Source: Ramazzottius varieornatus | Lineage: Eukaryota; Tardigrada; Eutardigrada; Parachela; Ramazzottiidae | Direction: 5' to 3' | Assembly (NCBI GenBank): GCA_001949185.1 | Contig: BDGG01000002.1 | Coordinates: forward strand, 4,020,448 to 4,084,447 | Length of the DNA stretch: 64,000 nucleotides | Shown: positions 1 through 12,560 of the stretch, piece by piece | How positions within the stretch are numbered: the first letter of the stretch is position 1 | How the letters are laid out: each line of letters begins with the position of its first letter | The notes under the pieces: generated by a model | Databases searched by the model: none | What the model saw: only the letters and a program-made list of their open reading frames with translations | What the model was told of the DNA's origin: nothing | Translations under genes and position numbers: made by a program

Positions 1-2202
1 CCGGACAGCTCGCTGGGCTTCGACTTGGTTGCTACTAGTTCGACACCGATCTCTGGGTAAGTCCTCTTCCAAATTGTAACCCGTCAACAGCGACCGTACT
101 GCTCAGAACAAGCCGCGCAACGAAGCTTTTGTTCGAGCATGGCGGTTCTCGATATACGCGGAAATCGCAGTTTTTCCTGGAGTTGCGCGAGTCGATCTGA
201 GCAGTTAATAGGGAAAACCATTCAAGCGGAAAGTCTTTTGTCTTAACAAGGATGTTCCTGATCTCGATACTTATTCAAGCAGCAAATTAACCGTTCTCTG
301 CGGCTCTTTTCGATATAAGTTGCGATGGTATCACAAAACTAAATCCGAAGTTGTTAGTCAGAGAGAAACAATTCGATAAAAATAATTGAGCGAAAAAAGG
401 CCGGAAGAATGAGATTTGTAAGCTGTAAATCGAGTTCGCCGATACAAAAGTTAGCTTTTGTGGTTTTAGGTACTCTGGTTCCTCGTCTAGTCCTCCACCG
501 TATACGCCACATCCGTACGGCATGTCCAGCGGTTCTAGCCTGAATTCGGCCTTCAACCAGATGCAATTGCACAGTTTGGCGCAGTTGACCGGCATGAGCG
601 ACATGCAAGGCAACTACGTCGACAGCACCACTCCCATCGACCGCCGTCACTCGCCACCACAACATGATATTGTCAACAGCAGCACCCACGGAAGCATTGG
701 CTTCCCATCAGAGTCTCACGTCGGTTCACCCTTCTACCCACCAGGTGTATTCTTGCTTTCTCGACCCTTCGAACGGCATCAACCATTAAGAGACGATGCG
801 CGCGAGTTGATACGGGCAGCACTACTTTCGGCTACTCAGAATATAGTTTGTGAAAATCAATTCTAATTTCTGGTATTATTTTGCAGATATCCTGACGCAG
901 TTCATCCTCGAAGCCCATATCAAGACCTGTATGTACAACAATAATCAAGTCATTGGACTTCGTCAGGATTGGGATCCGAAAGAGAGTCAGGCGATACTTC
1001 ATGCATTCCAGGAGATGGTACGAAAACTCGAAAATTGTCTTATTTCAGTTTACTGTATCTCTGCCTCAGAAACTTGTCCGTTGATGCACAAGAAAGCTGA
1101 ACGGTTTTTCTTATTATATGATAGACTTCGACGGACATCTGGATCGACTGTGCGAAGAAACTGACGGACGTTCTCCAGCAAGTCATCGAGTTCGCCAAGC
1201 TTCTACCCGGTTTCATGAACCTGGAACAGGAAGATCAGATCACTCTTCTCAAGTCGGGTACGTGAGATTCTTTCTGTTTATGCTGGTTCTGTACACCGTT
1301 GTTCAATCTTCACCAGCATTGACCCTTGTCTTTGCAGGAAGCTTTGAGATTGCTGTTATCCGCATCAGCCGGTGTTACGACCCTACCGCTAACATTGTTC
1401 TCTATGGCGATCGCTTCGTTCCCATCGAAGCGTTCTCAAGTAACAATTTTGAGTCTTGTGCTGTGAACGTGACTGAAGATTTAGTCAAAAAGGAGCAAAG
1501 TAATGATCGCTAACCATTCATTACCAATTCGCACACTAGCTTGACTGAGCCGAGTTCGAGATGAACAGTTTGCGACTTTTGTTCGTTTCAGCCGGTGAAA
1601 CGGACGAGTTCCAGTTCGTCACTTCCATCTTCGAGTTCGCCAAGTCCATCATCGACCTGAACCTAACCGAGTCGGAACTGGCTTTGTTCAGCGCGGCTGC
1701 CTTGATGTCACCAGGTAAACCGTTTTATCCAAACCATAAGAACAAGCCGAAGAAACCAAGAATGGATAGGACCAGATCGTTATCCCAAGTGGCGCACGTT
1801 TCCGTTGATATTGGCTAATAGTGCACGCCACTTGTGAAAACGATCTGGTTCGAATCGTTTACCTATTTTCTATCCAAGAATGGAGAGATTCCAGTCTAAT
1901 TGCCTTCAAAGTCTGACCGGAAGTGTGTTTCTTTTGCAGATCGCGCCGGTTTGCGGAAGGTCCAGCTGGTCAACGAGCTCTTCAACCACGTCGTGACGGC
2001 CCTTCGCACCGAACTGTCGCGATCGAAGCCTTACGAGACGCGAACCTTCGATCGTCTCGTTGCCAAGCTGGGAACTCTCCGTCAACTCAGCACGCAGCAC
2101 CTGTACCTGCTGACCAACTTCAAGCGAGCTGCGCCACCATCGATCGACCGTCAGATTCCGCCGCTGCACAATGAGCTCTTCCCATGCCGGAACGAGATGT
2201 AA
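1..2202 (+). CDS. HR3: HR3/ROR-type nuclear hormone receptor, 3' part (partial)
   Basis: Exons read as <1-56, 470-744, 887-1017, 1125-1257, 1338-1439, 1592-1714 and 1940-2202; all junctions are GT..AG and phases match. The visible protein is a Ser/Pro-rich hinge followed by a ligand-binding domain. The signature [17 protein letters not shown] of helices 3-5 is split by an intron after the K-S-G turn, followed by [32 protein letters not shown] and the C-terminal AF-2-like PPLHNELF before the stop. HR3/ROR (NR1F) receptors are nuclear transcription factors; in arthropods HR3 is an ecdysone-response gene. The DNA-binding domain must lie upstream of the window. The distinction from E75/Rev-erb rests on the intact AF-2 helix and the YGD-FVPIEAF stretch, which resemble HR3 as I remember it. 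The final intron carries a palindromic repeat. Confidence 0.88.
1771..1850. repeat. Palindromic intron element, copy 1 (HR3 intron)
   Basis: Arms ACCAGATCGTTATCCCAAGT and its near reverse complement (ACTTGTGAAAACGATCTGGT) flank a short AT-richer loop. It lies inside the 1715-1939 intron. It belongs to the dispersed family whose core reads AAGTGGCGCAC ... GTGCGCCACTT. Confidence 0.8.
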
Positions 2203-3279
2203 AGTCAGTTCCCGAAAAAAGAAGTCAAGAATGGTCTCTGTACTGTACACACTTACACTGCAAAACTGTGGATTGACATTGAACGGTTTTAGAGTTTTTA
2301 TCGAAGACAGAGTTGTATACGTGTCCAGTTTTAACTATTCACCGATGTAATCCCTTTTATCCCAATCGTTACTTCACGTTTTATGCTGCTACTCCTGTTA
2401 TTACAGTAATTTTACTTCGATTTTCCTCCTGTATGTCCTCTACGCTTCTTCTGTTTCCTGCCAGTGGAAAGTCAACTGTGCCTGTATCGCGTTTTTCCAC
2501 TCTTCGAAGGGGCACGAAGATGGCAAAACGACTGTTGAACGTTGGTTGTTGATGCAAAAGCAAGAAGAACCTTTCTTCCTGGATCCTGTCACCTTTTGAC
2601 ATTCATCCCTCATCTGGTTGACAGAGAGCAAAGATATTGTTTTAGTCTTCTAACAACAGCCATATTCTATGCACTGGCTAATTTATCTCCAGGTGCTTCC
2701 TTCTGATCTTTTTTCTATAACTCCCTCTCTTGTTGGCAGTGTCTTCATCTGAAACCTGAGACTTGTTTCCGCATTGGTTCCATGCTGTTTTCATCGGCGA
2801 GGTGCTTTTCGTTATGGTCTTCGTCATTGTTACTAAATCTTAGCTTTTTTCATCCACTGTTTTTCGCTTTTTGTGTTTTTCTTGTCCTTTTACCGCCTCA
2901 TTATTAAAGTAGGTAGTTTTGTTCTGGCTTTGTTTCTCGCGGTGCATCTTAGTTCGAAATCACATCTAAAAAAAGTTAAAGGAGTGTCACATAGGGATAA
3001 CACAAGAATGGTCAATGGCTGAATGTCGCAAAACGCAACAGGTGAATCAGAGCTTCTGGCGCGAATAAAGGGGCTCTACGGCGGTAATAAAGGGGTTCTA
3101 ACAGACAAAAACAGAATCATTTTGAGGAAAAGAAAGACCACATTGAAACAGCTAACGTTATTCAGATGCGGTGGATAATTTGGAGAAAGAAAACCTCATT
3201 TAATGTGACGGGAAGGAATGGCATTGTCCAACTGCATACTGAGTACATCATTCTTTCTCGATCTGCTTCTCAAGACCAC
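2203..3279. other. HR3 3' flank / intergenic, no gene seen
   Basis: About 1 kb after the receptor stop. It is T-rich on the plus strand up to about 2950, consistent with a 3' UTR; ATTAAA occurs near 2903. I see no supported coding exon. Confidence 0.45.
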
Positions 3280-3883
3280 TCAGTTCGTAAGGCACACTGA
3301 AAAGGGGAAAAACACGTATAGGAAACTACGACGAAGAGTTTTGAGGGGACGGTAGGGGGTAAAACTTACGGCAAATCCAGACGAAGATCCAAGGAGGGAA
3401 GAACAAGCTGATACAGAAGTGCAACAGATGGTTCACGCGTCTATAAACCCGAACAAGTACCTTCAAACCCATCCCCGAAGCATCCCTCGATTTCCGAAGG
3501 CTTCATTTCATAACAGACGCTTGTACTCACCGTTCTTCTTGGATGATAGTGGTGTGGACGACGGGGACTTGTCCAGCAGGAGGCCCGACATGCACGACGG
3601 TTTGCTGCAGAAGAAAACAATCAAACGTACAAACCATTGTTCAAATTACTCGTATCGATGAGTGCTTGACTGTGCTTCCATCTTGTCCTGTCCTTCCGGT
3701 CACCGGAGTGGAGTAAAAGCGCTAAACATCTCTGTCGGTAAAACTCACCCCTCCAAGCATGTGGGGATCGTACCCAGCGTTGTTGGGCGCGACATACTGT
3801 TCCTGTGGATAGGCTTGTGGGTAGATTCCTGCTGGGGCAGGTGGGCCGTAGCTCTGCTGGTAAGACGGAGGAGGAGCGGTCAT
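3280..3883 (-). CDS. Small proline-rich one-pass membrane protein, paralogue A
   Basis: Four exons: 3883-3749, 3604-3531, 3440-3370 and 3296-3280, with consistent phases, giving 98 residues. The N-terminal half is rich in Pro, Tyr and Gln (MTAPPPSYQQSYGPPAPAG, then YPQAYPQEQY), and a TVVHVGPPAGQVPVVHTTII segment follows. The protein ends in a single hydrophobic segment, HLLHFCISLFFPPWIFVWIC, so it is probably a tail-anchored or one-pass membrane protein with a cytoplasmic proline-rich tail. I do not recognise a named family. Paralogue B at 6060-6628 has the same exon plan and membrane segment, and a minimal paralogue C lies at 20349-20704. The tiny last exon (17 nt, ending CLCLTN) is the least certain part. 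Confidence 0.72.
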
Positions 3884-6059
3884 TCTCTTGCCTGGATCGT
3901 CCGAGCTTCCGATCTGTCCTTAAACCGAACTGTGACGAACCTCGCAACCTCGAACGATCTAGTAGTCCTCCAAAGAAGGTACCGCAGGCTTGAGTAACGA
4001 ACGAGACACAGCAGGAAAACTTGGGGAAAGTTTACGTTGCGATAAAACTTGCTGACTGCCGTTTTCCTTCCGCCAGTTGTCGTCATCAGGCTCAGTCAAT
4101 CAACGACGTCCGATAATGTCATCTGACTCATTCTCTGTGAATCTCTGTCTAATGACTCTATTATGAGTTTATTATGACATCACATTCACTACGACAGTAT
4201 GTCATTACTCATGACATCAGTGATCAATCCATGCGGCCTTGGATTTGAGTGCCCAATGTCCGTGTTCTTCTAATACAGCACGTTTGTTCGATTTCGGCAA
4301 GATTTCTCGCGCGTGAATTCATTTCGTGTAGTGTCACTGCATCTTGGAAGAAGATACGCGACGGAGTCCTTCATCAAGACTGATCTCTGTAGTGCAGATC
4401 GTTTTGCTAATGGTCTGTGCACACAGTTAGGAAAAAAATGACTTGGCAAGCAGGATGGGACGTCCGAATCGTCACCAAGATCCACGGGGACATTACTAAA
4501 AGACATCTTTCAAATGTCGTGGGTCTGTGGGATTATCCCACTATCCCACTGGGATAGATTACAGTCCAGAGGATTGTGGAATTCCCACAATCCTCTGGAC
4601 TTTAAGTGGAATTAACCTGGCTTCTCTCAAAGGAATTCAAGAACTGAACGCTATGCGAAAAGAGACTTTCCAGGGCGTCCACAACTGGCTTCTGGGAGAT
4701 AATTATCTTTCCCCACTTGGATATCTCTACACGCAGTCGCTTCGAGCGGTCAGGTCTGAATATATAAGTAACTGCTAAAATTAATTCAGTTTCGATCAAG
4801 CGTGTCTGTTACTGACTGTGATATGTTTTCCTGGTGTGCAGGTTAAACTATCAATGGAAAGTCATAGTGAAATTGGGTACTGTCAAATTACCAAAATTTC
4901 GGAAAGTGCTTTTCTTATAACATATATCTTGTAGAGGATAAAAGGCTGCATCCGAACATAGTGTGCCGCAAAAGGCCGCAAACCAAAAAACTCTGAAGTT
5001 TGGGTCTCCCATGTGAAAACACCCGGGCGAAAACGGAAAGAGTCGATTATGAACAGTTGGGATAAATTCATGATTTACCCTTCTAATTTGACAGTACTAG
5101 TACTCGTACCTCGTGAATCCATCGTTGTGTCGTACTTCAGTACAATCGTGGTGGCCGGCGTCTTCTACCTTGTAATCAGCACAGCTCGCTCAAATATTGC
5201 ATAACAGGAATTTCAGAAACGACCACGAGGGTTGCAGCTAGAACAAAAGAAGGACAAACATCGTGTCATCCTCGAGAACCACTTTCTTTGAGAACCTCGA
5301 GAACGACAATGTTCAAACTTTTCGCGTTGCCCGAAATGTGGTGCGAAAATCGATATGCCCGAATTATGTCGTTTACCTCGTAGCCTACCTGCTCGGACGC
5401 GCACCTGGTTTCCTCCTGCGAGACACAGCGAAATATTGGGCGGTGAAGCACCTCGTTTTCGATAACTGGAAGACCGCAAAGCACTGTATGTCCATTGCCC
5501 GATTTTGGAATCTCAAAGAGTATTCTCTGTTGAACGAGCACCGCTATCGTCTGTTCGGCAACTAGAGCATTTCCCAGAGTATACGTAGGTCTTTCTCCGC
5601 CGTTAATATTAATACACCGTAAATATTCGCTGCATCCGCGCAGTACGTACACGTACATATCGATGCACCTCCGTAGGGGGTTGCGCAATGCGTGGAACCG
5701 GACCGGGGCTGTACGTCACTTGTACGATGACGTAGTGGGCGGACGGAGCGAATATTTACAGGACATAGTTTCAATGAAATGGACTGGCTTCAAATACTGC
5801 AAGGCGTCGTTCTATTTTTCTCTATGGATGTGAATGTATTTATTTTCGAATTATTCACCTTAGCGCAGTTCACAGTAGAAAGACGGGACCATCTGACGAA
5901 CTCGCTAAATGATCATATCTTCCAGACGAATACGGCGGATACAAAGTTTTACGGATGTACAAAAATTTTGCACATGTGCACGATGAATAGTAAGTCTCTG
6001 TGGAAATCCGGAAGTTCATGGAATTTTCGCACTGTAGCTCTAACCATTCGCAATGCAAA
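3884..6059. other. Intergenic stretch, no supported gene
   Basis: Open frames here are short and carry no domain I recognise. The stretch at 4130-4225 is dense in ATGACATCA/TGACTCA-like words, which could be bZIP sites or chance. A perfect palindrome at 4563-4601 is listed separately. An open stretch at 5263-5565 (+) was considered and not called. Confidence 0.4.
4563..4601. repeat. Perfect 17-bp-arm palindrome
   Basis: AGTCCAGAGGATTGTGG, five bases (AATTC), then the exact reverse complement. Immediately upstream, 4524-4558 carries short repeats of TGGGATA/ATCCCAC in both orientations. It has the form of a small hairpin element or a recent inverted duplication. No target-site duplication was identified. 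Confidence 0.85.
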
Positions 6060-6628
6060 CTACAAAACGAAGGTCTTCAAAACTTGCGCAGGCATCGCTA
6101 TTAATGAACTCACTGCTAGCCGACACGTGTGCCAGTACAAGCTGATAGTACTTACGGAAGATCCATACGAATATCCAGGGGAAGAAGAACAGCGAAATGC
6201 AGAAGTGCAACAGATGGTTTACACCGCTGTAAGATCGGCAATTAGTCCCATCACAAAGCGGTAGTATTCCGGATAGCAAACTGTAAAACTACTAGTCCAC
6301 ATCGAAGAGCTATACTTACTGCCTATGAACGATGACGGTCGTTGCGTGATGATGGTGCGGCGGCTGGTGATGGTGGGGAGTCTGATTGATGACCACGGTG
6401 GTTGGAGCTGGCTGCTGAAATTACATCGGAATGAACTCCGACAATATTGACGAGCGCCAGTGGCGCCGCCGGAAGTGCCCAGCACGACAGCTAACTGTAG
6501 ACACTCACGTGATATCCCATGGGTTGAGGTGGTCCCACAGTGTAGCCCGGATTATGGAATTGCGATCCCGTGGGTTGTGGATACGGAGGTGGATGTTCTC
6601 CCATGGTTACTTTCCCTGTGGTGGCCAT
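6060..6628 (-). CDS. Small proline-rich one-pass membrane protein, paralogue B
   Basis: Exons 6628-6509, 6414-6320, 6226-6156 and probably 6112-6060. The start MATTGKVTMGEHPPPYPQPT opens a Pro/Gly/Tyr-rich tail, followed by TVVINQTPHHHQPPHHHATT (a His-rich version of the TVVHV segment of paralogue A) and the conserved membrane segment HLLHFCISLFFFPWIFVWIF. Intron positions and phases match paralogue A for the first three exons, so the two arose by local duplication. The last exon uses a 43-nt intron and an acceptor AGCAG, and is a guess. Function is unknown; a PPPY motif (HPPPYPQ) could recruit WW-domain proteins, which is inference from the motif alone. Confidence 0.7.
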
Positions 6629-7331
6629 TGTGCCCTTGTTCGTTAGAAGAAGCTCTGGAGATCTGCAGACGGCCAAACAGAGCCAGCTAATTTCTCCAGA
6701 CTTGCGTGACGGACAAATCACCCAGCGGAAGCTGCTTCAGAGATGGATATTAGAAGCCTATGCCTTGTTGCTGAAATCGCCAAATCGAAAGTTGATACCG
6801 TTATCAGGCCAAACGGATGTGTAAACAGCAACCTGCGTTAGAATGATGTGCTTACACACGTCATGTAATTTACAGATAATAGTTGCGAGATAACCGTGAC
6901 CAAGGTTGTCCATGTCGAACTTCGCCAGATGGTAAGTACATACTAAGCAGTCTAAGCCTACACAAATGTAACGTTCTCCCCTCCATGAAAGGGTTCTCAA
7001 ACCGTCGAATTGGATCATCGGGCACTGGCTGTAAATTACTCATGTTGGGCCGGGCAAATAAACCTTTGGAATTTGACCGGTATGCTTTGTTCTGCATGCA
7101 GCACCCTCTCATCGTCAGTCGAGATTGCTACTGTTGTACGAGTACAGAAGAACTTGAAACAACAAAACAGTTTAAAAGTAGTCTGAACAAGGCAAGATGT
7201 AAAATCAATTAAATTAGTGAAGGTTGACTGCTGAGACGGAAAGATAAAGGCGAAAGAGATCAAACCAATTTGAGCACAAAACTTAAAAGCGTCGATTTGG
7301 CTTGCTTGAGGGCCATCACACCTAAACTGTA
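6629..7331. other. Intergenic, no supported gene
   Basis: Region between paralogue B (start 6628, minus) and the POC5 stop (7332, minus). It probably holds the upstream region of paralogue B and the POC5 3' UTR. No coding exon or repeat is evident. Confidence 0.4.
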
Positions 7332-10096
7332 TCACGAGGCTCGTGGACTATCGTTCTTTGAGGAAGGACGGTTGGATGAGTTAGACGGCTTACGGGAGTT
7401 CTGGCTACCTGAACTCCTGGCTTGACTGCTATGTCGACTTCGCACTGGCTTAGCTTCCTCTTCCCTATCGTCGCTGTCCTGGCCGGAGCGCGACTGGACG
7501 GTCCGATCACTGGCGTCGCTTCCGGACACTGCATCCTTGCTTTCTTTTCTGGAACCAGGTCCAGAACCTCCGCCTGCAAAGAGACATGTTGCACTCTCAC
7601 CGATGACGACCCAAAACCGTAATTGTCAAACTCCACTCACCCTCACTGGGTATTCGGTTAGCGGGAAACTGTTCCGCTTCATCTTTCAGCACTGAAACAC
7701 CGCGAAGTAAAGCTCCTCGAGCTTTCACATTAACTCGATCGCGTTCCTCACGGAGGCGGTTGTTGTCCTCTCGTAACTTCCTGATTATTTCTTCCAGCTG
7801 CGGACAAAAAGCTTTATGCAAAGGTACGACGAAAACTATGAAGCCTTGCTTACCTCGGCGATCCGGGAGTCGTACTGATCCGCCATCTTGTGGCAGACTT
7901 CTTCGGCACGCTGCTGACAGGCTTTCTCGGTTCGCTGTTTCCAGTCTTCCCTCTGCGCGGATCTCCATCCTAGCCAAATCTTTTGTGCCAGCTTCTTCTG
8001 GTAGAATGATGTCGCGAGCCTCTCCTGGATAGCCTATCAGAACACAATGATGTATTCGGTGGATCGGGAACTTAATACGAGTTACCGATGAAGGAAATGG
8101 TGCAGGGTACCTCTCGTCGACGATCCGTTGCTTCCGTCTTCATTGCGCTGAAGTTCTGAGCAAGAACTGTTTGTTCCTTCTGGCTAGCAAGTGCTTGGGA
8201 CAAATTAGCGATCGTTTGATCGCGCTGGTGGATGGCTCTGCTATACGACCGGCACAAGGTGTGAAGGGAATCGATATCCGAGTGCAAACGATCAGACTCT
8301 TGCTGTTCCCTGCAATCAGAGCATATTTGAGAGTCAGGATGGATCGATGGATCGCAACCCGGCCTACCTTTTCATCAGATCTTGCATTGATCGATTCAAT
8401 CCCGATATGAGCCTTTCATGGGCTGCTGCATTTGCGGTCTGCAAAAAAAACTCTTGCGATCAACAAAACACCGAAGAAGCCGAAAGCTTCATTTTGTGTT
8501 TTCGAAAACCGGTTTGTTGATCACTGTCCGTCCAATGAGATGCAACCAGCCAATAAAACAATCAAGAATACCACAACAACACAAAAGCCTCCGTTATTTT
8601 TATTTCGAATTCAGAAACTTTCGATGAGCTCTTACCAGAAGTGCCTGTCGTAATCCTCGATACCAGTCGTCCAGTATTTTCTGCAGGTCATTAGAATCTT
8701 CCCGGTCTACGAGTGCAGCTAGAACGCCGGTAAAGTTTGTACCAGCGTTGTCTCTTCTCGACTTCTTCCCATCGACGGAAATGGATGCGTCGTCAGACTC
8801 GAAGGCGACATTGTACGGATGGCTACTGGCTCTGGAGGCTCTCTGATCGTCTCCGGGATCAATCTGGACAGGAGGAAGGTAAGCTGTTTTGCTCGGCCCC
8901 GCGTCGACTTCGTCTTTCACCTGATTCCAGCGTTGGATTTCTGCAATCAAGCTCAGAATTTCTTGCCGTTTCGTTGCAGGTAACTGCTTCGTCGATTCTT
9001 CCAGATCCTCCTTGCTTAGATGGCTCCACATCCTGAGAACTTCACCACTCACGCCGTCGCGAGGTTTGCTGGGGTCAATCAGCCGGAGAAGCTGGTTAAA
9101 GTCCTGCAAAAGAATTCTGAAGCGAAGGCGACTACGCGAGCCAGCAACTGTGACTCTGTTTCAACAAATCAATTGTGCAGTCGCCTTCGTCATACGGTTA
9201 CCGTTCGATGCATCTGGTAGGATCTGGTCCTAACAAGCGTTTTCGGTCTCTGATGCAGTAGGACTTGACTCACCACTGGACGCTCGCTCGTAACAGATCG
9301 GAAGTAAGCGGATTTCTCCTAGCTGACTAGAATCCACTTTTACAGAACATGACAGCAGGTCCGCAGCAAGAATATATGATCTTACCGGTGTATTTGTTTC
9401 GATAGGTGGAAGTTTTGAAGCTTCTACCGGGACACCCGGCGAGGAAGCCGCGGACCGTTTCTCTTCTCCTGTGGACCCTTCGGACATCTTACGGAGGACA
9501 GGTAGCGTTATCGATTCGGACCTTCTTGTACTAGGCCGTTTGTTAGCTGCACCACCGATGCTATTTTTCCGTTGTTCTTTTTGCAGAGAATTCGAGCGAG
9601 ATATCTGTCGGGGCGTTTCTGTGTTTGAGCTTTCCTGCTCTTGAGCAGACGGAGACTCTAGCAAAGGTCCATTGACAGCCACAACCGACAGACCACTCGA
9701 CTTTTTCGCCCGTCGCATACTGCTGGATCTTCGGCGCGGCATGGTGAAGGAAGAGCGGCGACCTTCTGGAGAGATTTCCTCCGGCTGTGTCGACGGAGGC
9801 GACAGAGGTGAGTCTTGAGATGGAGGAATCGATTTTTGCGCAGCGATATCATTACCTGTAATTTCACCGGTGATTACCCCCGATGACGTGCTGAGTTTTT
9901 TCAGGTGGGCTGTCGGGCTTGGCTTAACGCTTGATCTCTTGCGGGTCAGTGCGGCCGACGAAGGGCTTCCCGTCGACCCGCTGGAAGGAGTAGGCTCAAT
10001 TGCAGTGTCCGATATCTTCCGGGATGCTTGCGAAGCCGGTGAGTCTGTCTTGGAGGAAACCAGTGACTGCTGGCCGTCCTTGGCATGATCGCCCAT
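7332..10096 (-). CDS. POC5: POC5 centriolar protein
   Basis: Seven exons: 10096-9386, 9103-8636, 8438-8368, 8309-8111, 8033-7854, 7797-7641 and 7573-7332. They join in frame to 675 residues. The first exon is Ser/Pro/Arg-rich and looks disordered. The diagnostic part is the centrin-binding coiled coil: QKIWLGWRSAQREDWKQR, then KACQQRAEEVCHKMADQYDS, then LRGVSVLKDEAEQF. This matches the POC5 pattern RAEEVC..L...Y and the FMRGVCALNLEAM turn of the human protein as I recall it. POC5 builds the inner scaffold of the distal centriole together with centrins. The C-terminus is Ser/Arg-rich. The start is the first ATG of a long open exon. POC5 is absent from the best-studied nematodes, which slightly favours another ecdysozoan group. 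Confidence 0.85.
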
Positions 10097-11289
10097 ATTC
10101 CACCAAACACCGTACAGGTATAAATGATAAATTTGTGAGATTCAAGGCACAAACCGTATCACGAGCAGTACAGAAATTCGAAAAATTTCTTCACATGATG
10201 AGAAATATAAATTAGGCACAGGCAGAAATTTTCGAGCTGGATCGTCGGCTCAGACTACAAAGAGGAACCCACGAGAGCACTTTCACGCGGACAGGTGTCC
10301 CAGTTCAGGTCTGGAAGCACTTCCAGCCGGCGAACTGCAGAATGCAAATGAGGGAAAGCACCTGCTGCTAATAGACTGAATTAAGGAGCAACGATAATGG
10401 TGTTGCGTTTGAATCCCCGTCACTATCTGGCGTGAGAAAGACGCCACATCCACCCATGATCGATTTCTAGTGAATTCCAAAGCAGCAGTAAGGTTTTCAG
10501 ATAATGCCGCACTTAAGCACGGTCGTCTGGCCATCGTTATGGGCCTGTCTGCACGACATTGATTTTCGCGACGCGGACCTCGTATTACACTGTCAGGTAG
10601 GTTGACGAACCTGACGAGTGGGTTCTCTGGCTCTCGTCGACCTGGAAGAACCGCACTACAGACGTATTTAATCTAATTAATCGATCTGACGTACCCAACA
10701 AGCGGTACACTCTGCAATAAAACCCAATAAATTTTGACTCCTGCAGCTGAATGCTGCGCACTTTCGAGGTAGAATATACTACCGACAGTTCCTACGCCTA
10801 TATTTGGGACTCCAACTTACTGTATTATATCCGACTATCTCCCAGGTAGGAACTTCCTCATTGCTTCGTGAAGACACATCTGAAAACACACCCAGGAAAC
10901 TCCCACAGATGTGTATCAGGAAGTGAGTCCTCGCCCTGCAGGCGGTCGTCGCGGACTACTGAAGGCTCTCCGTGTACCGACCAACTATTTACAGTAGTAC
11001 TCGCCTGAGGCCTCGTAAGTGGTTTCCACTGGAAGCAAAACCGCGGTCCTCTAGATCCAGCAACCAAAGTATTCACGTTATAGGTTCGAACTGTAGTCCA
11101 TTTCGCGGTTCCTGTTTGTTCCTCATATGCTGGCACAACCTCCATCTTCAAGATAAGCTGTGTCAAGTTAATAAAGTATGGAACAATGTCTGTTGTTCTT
11201 GCTGGATGGTTGCATGGGAGCTTTGACACCTGGTTCACCATCTGCCATTACGATGGTTATCCCGCCCGTATCATCTCATAATGCTGAGC
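10097..11289. other. POC5 upstream region and spacer, no supported gene
   Basis: An open stretch on the minus strand at 10858-11241 has no recognisable domain or partner exons. The N-terminal coding part of the decayed oxidoreductase that follows may once have lain near the right edge. Confidence 0.4.
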
Positions 11290-12560
11290 CATTTAGTTCG
11301 AGGCAGTAGCTTCCGCTTCGAGGAATGCAAACCGAGCACAGGAATATTCTGACAAGTCTAAATGCTCGATCCAGGGTCACAAAGCATATCCGTCCGCTGA
11401 GGAACTGGCCAAGGAACCCTAAAGTTGGTGAGCTTTGAATATCCCTCTATCCTGACTTCCGCGTAGTTCTTATCAACGCAGAGTTACTTAATTCTTTTTT
11501 AGACATGGGATAAATCAGTACCATCAACCGCACCTACCACGAGATCGTCAAGATGCTGATGAAGCACAACAAGCATATCCTGTGCGAGAAACCCATGACT
11601 CTGTTGCTCAGCCAAGGGAAGGAACTCTTCCAGATTGCACTGGAACAGTAGTTTCCAAGAGGCAGGTTACACGTATAATAAAATGAGGCTCTCAGCTACT
11701 GTGATGGTGGAGTAAACCATGTTTGATTAAATTGAATCGGAAGTCCAATTGTTATTTTTTGCAGGCTGTGCTGTCTCACTTCTTCCGGGTCTACCACGGT
11801 CATGGGGAGCTCGTCCCTACTCTGGGTGTAATCAGGGAGATTCAAGCCTTCATGGGAAAGGCGCGCAACTGACGTAACTGCTCTTTAAGACTGGTCAAGA
11901 AGGAGCTCGGCAGAGGTGCTGTAGGAGACCTCGCAATCTACCGCATTCAGTTCTCTCCCGCGGTCCTTGGGAGTGATATGCCGGATCAGACTGCAGCCGG
12001 GGCTAAACTGGATAACGAAAGTTACGCTGTATCCCCTTTGAAGATGACGGTGGCACGTCTTTAGAGTGTTTTTTTCTTCCGTCACAAGTACTCGTACCGA
12101 CCGGGTGTGTATCTGCTTCGGAAATGAGATTAGAGCTATATCACGAAGAGATGTGGGTCCCTGTTCTAGCTTCCAAAATGACTGAACAATGATCTCGAGA
12201 ACAGCACGAGCTCCCCAAGATAGAATACAGCATGCTGTACGAAAGGGGTGAAGGAATGGTATACGAAGCAAGTGAAGTTCTCCCATGCATGCGAAACGGT
12301 TGCTGGAGAGCCCTTACGACTCAATCAAGAGTCTCTGACCATATTGAAAATTAAAGATGAAATTTAGAAGCAAATTGGTGCTTCTCACGATGATTTCTAC
12401 AGCATCGGCGGAAACTTCGTATGTTTTCCGTTACATTCCGAGGACCAGCCTGTCGTAATGTGAGGTGCGGGTATAGAAACCGAGTTTATTTTCTGATACA
12501 GCCCGTTCGGCCAACTTGCTACCACCTAAAAGATCAAGCTCGTGGCGAATGGGTTACTTT
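11290..12560 (+). pseudogene. Decayed trans-1,2-dihydrobenzene-1,2-diol dehydrogenase-like gene
   Basis: Fragments of a Gfo/Idh/MocA oxidoreductase occur in the right order but in shifting frames. Around 11307-11410 the pattern is AVASASRNANRAQEYSDK then AYPSAEELAKEP. Around 11530-11650 it is HEIVKMLMKHNKHILCEKPM, with the CEKP catalytic-loop motif, then a stop. A relic 3' splice site (TTTTTTGCAG near 11764) is followed by AVLSHFFRVYHGHGELVPTL. Around 11905-12060 it is GRGAVGDLAIYRIQFSPAV. In-frame stops, frameshifts and the lack of a clean start mean no full protein can be made. The living family members are cytosolic NADP-dependent dehydrogenases. Similarity was judged from remembered family motifs only. 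Confidence 0.72.

Noticed and set aside
5263-5565. 100-residue open frame on the plus strand
   Set aside because: No recognisable domain, no splice partners or convincing context, and an equally long frame overlaps on the other strand.
10858-11241. 127-residue open frame on the minus strand
   Set aside because: Composition and context do not support coding; no domain is seen and it lies beside a decayed gene on the opposite strand.
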